A stretch of 64,000 bases of DNA from the NCBI GenBank assembly GCA_020161365.1, contig JAIUNU010000015.1, positions 1 through 64,000 of the forward strand, given 5' to 3'. This DNA comes from Pseudomonadota bacterium (GTDB taxonomy: Bacteria; Pseudomonadota; Alphaproteobacteria; Caulobacterales; Caulobacteraceae). The translations under genes were made by a program, and so were the position numbers. Under the pieces are notes generated by a model, which was not told the DNA's origin, searched no databases, and worked only from the letters and a program-made list of their open reading frames with translations. Positions 60,137 to 64,000 of the stretch are shown here, one piece after another. Each line of letters starts with the position of its first letter. Positions within the stretch are counted from its first letter, which is position 1.

Positions 60137-60505
60137 GAATCGAAAGCCGCCGTCGCCAGTCTGTCCGCCCTCGGTCACGAGAGCCGTCTGGCCATCTTCC
60201 GCCTGCTGGTGAAGGCCGGTCCCGTTGGGATTGCGGCCGGCGAGATCGCGCGCCGGCTGGAGATGATCCCCAACACGTTGTCGGCCAATCTCAACGTCCT
60301 GTCCCACGCCGGCCTGATCGTCTCCCGGCGGGACGGGCGCTCGATCATCTACTCGGCCGACTACGCGGCGATGAGCGGCCTGCTCGGTTTCCTGATGGAA
60401 GACTGCTGCAACGGCAATCCGCAGATCTGCGCGCCGCTGGGCGACATCGTCGCCAAGGCCGCCGACTGCGATGGAACCTGCCTCACGGAACTGGAGACGG
60501 CATGA
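60134..60505 (+). CDS. arsR: Arsenic-responsive repressor ArsR
   Basis: 123 residues: winged helix with ASLSALGHESRLAIFRLLVKAGP and IPNTLSANLNVLSHAGLIVSRRDGRSIIYSAD. There is no ELCVC metal site in helix 4; instead a C-terminal DCCNGNPQIC offers three Cys, like the ArsR subgroup with a C-terminal As(III) site. ATGA overlap with arsC. Confidence 0.92.
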   Translation: MESKAAVASLSALGHESRLAIFRLLVKAGPVGIAAGEIARRLEMIPNTLSANLNVLSHAGLIVSRRDGRSIIYSADYAAMSGLLGFLMEDCCNGNPQICAPLGDIVAKAADCDGTCLTELETA

Positions 60506-61041
60506 CCGAAGAAACCCGCCAACGCCCGCTCAACGTCCTCTTCCTCTGCACCCACAATTCGGCGCGCTCGGTCATGGCCGAGTGCATCATGACCCGGGTC
60601 GGCGCCGGACGCTTCAAGGCCTATTCGGCTGGCTCCACGCCCAGCGGCGTCCTGGACCCGCGGGCCGTCAGCCTGTTGCAGCACTTGAACTACAAGACCG
60701 ACCACCTGCGCTCCAAGGCCTGGGATGAGTTCGCGATCCTCAACAATCCGGACGCCCCCGACCTCGATTTCGTGTTCACCGTCTGCGACAACGCCGCCGG
60801 CGAGGTCTGCCCGATCTGGCCGGGCCAGCCGATGACCGCCCACTGGGGAATCCCCAACCCCGGTTCGACGCAAGGCACGGACGCCGAGGTCGCCTTGGCC
60901 TTCGCCGAGGCCTATCGCCAGCTCAACAGCCGCATCACCCTGTTCTGCGCCTTGCCGATGGCCTCCCTGGACCGCCTGTCGCTGCAACGCCGTCTCGACG
61001 AGATCGGCAAGTCCAGCGCGCCGGACGAGACGGCCGCCTGA
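60502..61041 (+). CDS. arsC: Arsenate reductase, low-molecular-weight phosphatase type
   Basis: 179 residues with the P-loop LCTHNSARS (Cys16-x5-Arg22), VFTVCDNAAGEVCP and HWGIPNP, the thioredoxin-coupled ArsC/Wzb-type fold. Reduces arsenate to arsenite for export. A glutaredoxin-type ArsC is encoded downstream as well. Confidence 0.93.
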   Translation: MTEETRQRPLNVLFLCTHNSARSVMAECIMTRVGAGRFKAYSAGSTPSGVLDPRAVSLLQHLNYKTDHLRSKAWDEFAILNNPDAPDLDFVFTVCDNAAGEVCPIWPGQPMTAHWGIPNPGSTQGTDAEVALAFAEAYRQLNSRITLFCALPMASLDRLSLQRRLDEIGKSSAPDETAA

Positions 61042-61047
61042 CGCCCG

Positions 61048-61212
61048 ATGATCGTGTTCTCCTTGTCGCGCCGCCTCGTGGCCGAGGCGCTCGGATCGGC
61101 GCTGCTGCTCGCCGTCGTCGTCGGGTCGGGCGTCATGGGCGAGCGGCTGGCCGGCGCGCTCGTCGCGATGCTGGTCTTCGGCTGGCTCCTCAAGGAACGG
61201 CAGACCTCATGA
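61048..61212 (+). pseudogene. Arsenic aquaglyceroporin gene with large in-frame deletion
   Basis: 54 codons: RRLVAEALGSALLLAVVVGSGVMGERLAG is the start of an AqpS/GlpF-like channel as found in ars operons. It continues directly into ALVAMLVFGWLLKE, which resembles the last helix of the same family. The NPA pore motifs are gone. Frame and overlap with arsC2 (ATGA) are kept. The probable break is at the repeated CTGGCCGGCG. Confidence 0.7.
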
Positions 61213-61628
61213 CCGACACCGAATTTCCCGTGGTGATCTTCCACAACCCCGCCTGCGGCACCTCGCGCAACGTGGTCGAGATGGTTCGCGCCGCCGGCTA
61301 CACGCCCAAGGTCGTGGAGTATCTGACGGCGGGCTGGACCCACGACCAGCTGCGCGAGCTGGCCGGCGAGGCGGGCCTGACCTTTCGCCAGCTGATGCGC
61401 GAGAAGGGCACGCCCGCCGCCGAGCTGGGCCTGCTGGCCGACGACGTCGGCGAGGATCGGATTTTGGACGCGATGATCGAGCATCCGATCCTGGTGAACC
61501 GCCCGCTGGTCGTCACGCCCAAGGGCGTGAAGCTCTGCCGGCCGTCCGAGGTGGTCTTCGATCTTCTGGACCGCAAACCGGCCAGCTTCACCAAGGAAGA
61601 CGGCGAGGTCGTCCGGCTCGACCGCTAA
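61209..61628 (+). CDS. arsC2: Arsenate reductase, glutaredoxin-dependent (ArsC/Spx family)
   Basis: 139 residues: FHNPACGTSRNV (catalytic Cys16), VVEYLTAGWTHDQLRELAGEAGL, HPILVNRPLVVTPKGVKLCRP. Glutathione/glutaredoxin-coupled arsenate reductase. Last gene of the ars operon. Confidence 0.94.
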   Translation: MTDTEFPVVIFHNPACGTSRNVVEMVRAAGYTPKVVEYLTAGWTHDQLRELAGEAGLTFRQLMREKGTPAAELGLLADDVGEDRILDAMIEHPILVNRPLVVTPKGVKLCRPSEVVFDLLDRKPASFTKEDGEVVRLDR

Positions 61629-61634
61629 TCTGCG

Positions 61635-62021
61635 CTAGGTGCGCAACAGCGCAATGATCGTAGGCTCGACTTTCGGCCAGGCGAGCGCCAGGACGAGGAG
61701 TAAGGTCGCCGAACCCATCGTCAGCAGAGTGGATTTCGCCGGGCGGCGCCGCTTGGTCCAGATCTGGGCGCCGACCCATGCCCAGCCGGCGACCACGGCG
61801 ATGATCGCGATCGCGGTCGCCCAGGCAAGCAGGCCTCCAAACCAGGCCAGCACCCCGCCGCCCGTCGCCAGAGCGGCGGCGGGAAGCGCGAACGGCAGGA
61901 CGCAGCACGCGCCGCACGCCGCCGCGCCGGTTGCCGCGCCGGTTGCCGCGACGGCGGCTACGGCCACGATCCCGCGCCCCTTGGCCTTGCTTGTCTTGAA
62001 TTCCTTCGGGGCGGCGGTCAC
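61635..62021 (-). CDS. Small MerT-like metal membrane protein
   Basis: 128 residues from the GTG at 62021 that overlaps the stop of the gene before it (GTGA). Three hydrophobic helices with a Cys cluster ACGACCVLP recall the vicinal Cys pair of MerT. The C-terminal segment (STLLTMGSATLLLVLALAWP) spans the membrane. Mercury or another soft metal is a plausible substrate; no merP or merA is present. Confidence 0.6.
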   Translation of the reverse strand: MTAAPKEFKTSKAKGRGIVAVAAVAATGAATGAAACGACCVLPFALPAAALATGGGVLAWFGGLLAWATAIAIIAVVAGWAWVGAQIWTKRRRPAKSTLLTMGSATLLLVLALAWPKVEPTIIALLRT

Positions 62022-62359
62022 GCCGAGGCTCCCGCGCGGCAACCACACGCCGGGGAGGCTGCCGCCTTCGACCGAAAGGGCGCGAACGCCGCGTCGGCTC
62101 CGTCGCGCGCGGTCTCCGGCGCTTGGATGACGAGACGCAACTGGCCTGGCTCGTCATGCAGGGTGAAGGACAGGAAGGCGCAACAGGCCTTTTCCCGTTC
62201 GATCAGCTCAAGGACGCGGTCTCGCGACTCGGGCGCGTAGAGAAGATCCAGGCGCAGATCCTCGCGGTGTTCGTCGCGCAAGGCGGTGCTGTTGAGCGAC
62301 GCGATCCAGGCCAGGCGGGCGGCGTAGTCGTCGGTTGTGAGGATGCAGGCGTTCGGCAT
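62018..62359 (-). CDS. Cys-containing cytosolic protein next to MerT-like gene
   Basis: 113 residues from ATG 62359: LNSTALRDEHREDLRLDLLYAPESRDRVLELIEREKACCAFLSFTLHDEPGQLRLVIQAPE and a CGC tail. Proteins with this ACCxFL core occur in mercury/arsenic clusters. The frame upstream to 62527 runs through the promoter and is not used. Confidence 0.55.
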   Translation of the reverse strand: MPNACILTTDDYAARLAWIASLNSTALRDEHREDLRLDLLYAPESRDRVLELIEREKACCAFLSFTLHDEPGQLRLVIQAPETARDGADAAFAPFRSKAAASPACGCRAGASA

Positions 62360-62442
62360 CCCTTCATCGGCTTGCGGGGTCACGTCGATCTCCTTGGATC
62401 GGCCGCCAAACCCATTCGCCAGCCGATGGCCGGACCATGCGA

Positions 62443-62459
62443 CTTCAAGTAACTTGAGG
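62443..62459 (-). promoter_or_regulatory. MerR-type operator for the MerT-like pair
   Basis: CTTCAAG-TAA-CTTGAGG (one mismatch). On the minus strand TTGAAC and CATGGT are 19 bp apart around the dyad, the classic MerR promoter geometry. Confidence 0.65.
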
Positions 62460-62486
62460 TTCAAGGGGCAGCAGAAGGAAAACCGC

Positions 62487-62936
62487 ATGGCCTTCAAGAT
62501 CGGCGCCCTGGCCGCGCTGACCGGCACGAACGCGCCGACGATCCGCTACTACGAGCAGATCGGCCTATTGCCGCGCGCCGACCGCAGGGAAGGCGGCCAG
62601 CGCACCTATGGCGAGGCCGACGTCAGGCGGCTGACCTTCATTCGCCAGTGCCGGGACTTTGGCTTCTCGATCGAGCACGTCCGCGATCTTGTTGGCCTGA
62701 TGGGCGACGCCTCCCGCTCCTGCACCGAGGCCAGGGACCTGGCCCAGCACCACCTGGACGCCGTCCAGGTCAAGCTCATCGAGCTGAAAGCCCTCGAACG
62801 CAGCATCGCCGCCCTGGTCGCGAGCTGCGACACGGCATGCGCTGGCGGGCCGGGGCCGGACTGCGTGATCCTTGGGGACCTGGGCGGCGCTGCAAGCTAC
62901 ACGGTGTCTAGGCGCACCCAGCGGACCGGAATATGA
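62487..62936 (+). CDS. MerR-family metal regulator (second type)
   Basis: 149 residues: FKIGALAALTGTNAPTIRYYEQIGLLP, FIRQCRDFGFSIEHVRDLVGL and a C-terminal loop SCDTACAGGPGPDCVIL with three Cys for metal. It differs from the other two MerR copies. Divergent from the MerT-like operon and overlapping ynfA by 4 nt. Confidence 0.88.
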   Translation: MAFKIGALAALTGTNAPTIRYYEQIGLLPRADRREGGQRTYGEADVRRLTFIRQCRDFGFSIEHVRDLVGLMGDASRSCTEARDLAQHHLDAVQVKLIELKALERSIAALVASCDTACAGGPGPDCVILGDLGGAASYTVSRRTQRTGI

Positions 62937-63265
62937 TCAAGACGTCTATTGTCTATGTCGGCGCGGCCTTGGCGGAGATCGCCGGCTGCTTCAGCTTTTG
63001 GATGTGGCTTCGCGAAGGCAGGCCGATCTGGTGGCTGGCGCCGGGCATGGCGTCCCTAGCGCTGTTCGCCTGGCTGCTGACCCTGGTCGACAGCGAGGCG
63101 GCTGGCCGCGCCTATGCGGCCTATGGCGGCGTCTACATCATCGCCTCGATCGGCTGGCTCTGGCGCGTCGAGCATGTGCGACCCGATCGCTGGGACATCG
63201 CCGGGGCGGCGATCTGCCTGGTGGGCGCGGCGGTGATCCTGCTGGGGCGCCGGACCGCGAGCTGA
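62933..63265 (+). CDS. ynfA: YnfA-family membrane protein
   Basis: 110 residues, four helices: YVGAALAEIAGCFSFWMWL, AFAWLLTLVDSEAAGRAYAAYGGVYIIAS, WDIAGAAICLVGAAVILL. UPF0060/YnfA proteins are small multidrug-resistance-like membrane proteins often seen in metal clusters. Confidence 0.9.
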   Translation: MIKTSIVYVGAALAEIAGCFSFWMWLREGRPIWWLAPGMASLALFAWLLTLVDSEAAGRAYAAYGGVYIIASIGWLWRVEHVRPDRWDIAGAAICLVGAAVILLGRRTAS

Positions 63266-63287
63266 CGGGTTTGGCTGGGGTGTCTCT

Positions 63288-63680
63288 CTAACCGGCCAAA
63301 GCCTCGATCACCCGGCAATCGGCGGCCCGTCCATCGCAGGTCGCCGCCACCATTCGCCGAAGCTCGCCGCGCAGGGTTTCCAGCTGGGCGATCTTGGCCT
63401 CGACGTCGTCGAGCTGGCGGGCGGCCAGGGCGTTGGCTTCACCGCAGGGGCGCTCGGGATTGTCGGAGAGGTCGAGCAGGTTGCGGATCGCCTCGACCGA
63501 GAAGCCGAGCTGACGCGCGTGGCGGATGAAGGCCAGCCGACGGACGGCGCCGACGTCATAGACCCGGCGGTCGTTGGCGGCGCGTTGCGGCTCGGGCAGC
63601 AGTCCGATCTCTTCATAGAAGCGGATGGTCGGGACCTTGACGTCGGCGGCCTTGGCCAACAGGCCGATGGAGAGGGTCAT
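63288..63680 (-). CDS. MerR-family metal regulator, copy 2
   Basis: 130 residues, homologous to 48486-48890 over almost its whole length (for example LPEPQRAANDRRVYDVGAVRRLAFIRHARQ against LPKPRRAANDRRVYEVDAVRRLAFIRHARQ in copy 1). The C terminus is shortened and ends after VIEAL. Same divergent arrangement with a CDF gene. Confidence 0.88.
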   Translation of the reverse strand: MTLSIGLLAKAADVKVPTIRFYEEIGLLPEPQRAANDRRVYDVGAVRRLAFIRHARQLGFSVEAIRNLLDLSDNPERPCGEANALAARQLDDVEAKIAQLETLRGELRRMVAATCDGRAADCRVIEALAG

Positions 63681-63712
63681 GCGGGGCGCTCCTTGATCCC
63701 GCAAATAGGCCC

Positions 63713-63743
63713 TTGATCCTCTAGTGGCTAGAGGATGCATGGT
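63713..63743 (+). promoter_or_regulatory. MerR-type promoter with 9-bp dyad, copy 2
   Basis: TTGATC (63713-63718), 19 bp, CATGGT (63738-63743), with the identical dyad ATCCTCTAG-TGG-CTAGAGGAT. The promoter is conserved exactly while the genes have drifted. Confidence 0.8.
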
Positions 63744-63749
63744 GGCCCC

Positions 63750-64000
63750 ATGAGCGAATCCTGTTCGAGCAAGCCGGCCGCCTCGGGCTGTGGCTGTGGA
63801 AGCGACGTCAAGTTCGACGGCGCCACCCCGGCCTATCGCCGCGCCCTGGCCTGGGTGATCGCCATCAACCTCGTCGGCTTCGTCGTCGTGCTGGTCGGGG
63901 GCCTGGTCGAGGGCTCGGCGTCTTTGTCGGCCAACGCGCTCGACTTCCTGGCCGACAGCGCCACCTACGCCATCAGTTTGTGGGCCATCGGCAAATCGGT
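63750..64000 (+). CDS. CDF-type transporter, copy 2 (cut by window end)
   Basis: First 83 codons only: MSESCSSKPAASGCGCGSDVKF, then AYRRALAWVIAINLVGFVVVL and SANALDFLADSATYAISLWAIG with the metal-site Asp pair. Same start as copy 1 and almost certainly complete beyond the window. Confidence 0.85.
   Translation, partial: MSESCSSKPAASGCGCGSDVKFDGATPAYRRALAWVIAINLVGFVVVLVGGLVEGSASLSANALDFLADSATYAISLWAIGKS

Larger units (their letters stand above)
63288..64000. repeat. Direct repeat, right copy (merR-CDF)
   Basis: Diverged counterpart of 48486-49210, same orientation, reaching the window end. The two copies bracket the 14-kb metal and arsenic block. Confidence 0.85.

Noticed and set aside
1..64000. 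tRNA or rRNA genes
   Set aside because: No cloverleaf-like or rRNA-like stretch recognised by eye; a covariance-model scan would be decisive.

Overview
This window reads as a large, GC-rich accessory replicon (most likely a conjugative or formerly conjugative plasmid) of an alphaproteobacterium, probably Caulobacteraceae or a close relative. The basis is the high GC, frequent leaderless-looking promoters, an alphaproteobacterial LexA box (GAAC-N7-GAAC) before umuDC, an RPA-type replication initiator with ParA/ParB, a RepC-like initiator, a MobQ relaxase and an IncP/Ti-type trb operon. The host assignment is inference.

Layout. 1-5.3 kb: mobilisation block with a 3'-truncated coupling protein (traG/virD4), MobQ relaxase, an oriT with an RSF1010-like nic core, a TraD-like accessory protein, a SleB-like hydrolase and TraF. 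5.4-9.5 kb: maintenance block with parB, parA, a four-iteron array, rep and ssb, containing three copies of one perfect 16-bp palindrome (parS candidates). 9.5-16.7 kb: leading-region style genes, namely a RES/Xre toxin-antitoxin pair, an SOS-controlled umuDC whose UmuD carries Cys where the catalytic Ser belongs, a DUF2493 protein and an ArdC-like antirestriction protein. 16.9-24.3 kb: a very large methyltransferase/strawberry-notch helicase, a ParB-domain protein and a Toprim protein. 24.6-30.7 kb: defence-like island with a JAMM metalloprotease and a ParB-like protein, then a PIN protein and a fused HTH-ImmA/IrrE regulator diverging from a three-gene CBASS operon (CD-NTase, stand-alone E2, HNH-SAVED effector). 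The divergent intergenic region carries a 12-bp inverted repeat plus a third half-site over the CBASS ribosome binding site. 30.7-33.9 kb: nuclease, RepC-like initiator with a candidate antisense ctRNA, and a GIY-YIG-like protein. 33.9-43.1 kb: trbC-D-E-x-J-K-L-F-G-I plus two small genes. trbB (VirB11) is missing from its expected place.

43.5-46.3 kb: an unassigned four-gene cassette (DraG-type ADP-ribosylglycohydrolase with an extra C-terminal domain, OGG-fold-like protein, helical protein, Cys-rich protein) cut by a Tn3-family remnant at 46.3-48.4 kb (internally deleted tnpA, intact resolvase). 48.4-64 kb: heavy-metal and arsenic island with MerR/CDF transporter, DUF3703, czcCBA, DUF190, a P1B-4 ATPase, arsH/arsR/arsC/arsC2, a second MerR unit and YnfA. 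It ends in a second, diverged copy of the MerR-CDF pair, so the island is bracketed by direct repeats. Within it are two deletion scars, a czcD/DUF190 fusion remnant and an arsenic-channel gene shortened in frame.

How it works together: replication and partition genes keep the element, the mob/trb genes move it (possibly defective now), the ssb/ardC/umuDC/TA genes protect it on entry and during stress, CBASS gives the host phage defence, and the distal third gives metal and arsenic tolerance. All calls rest on reading the sequence and remembered family motifs; no database search was run.
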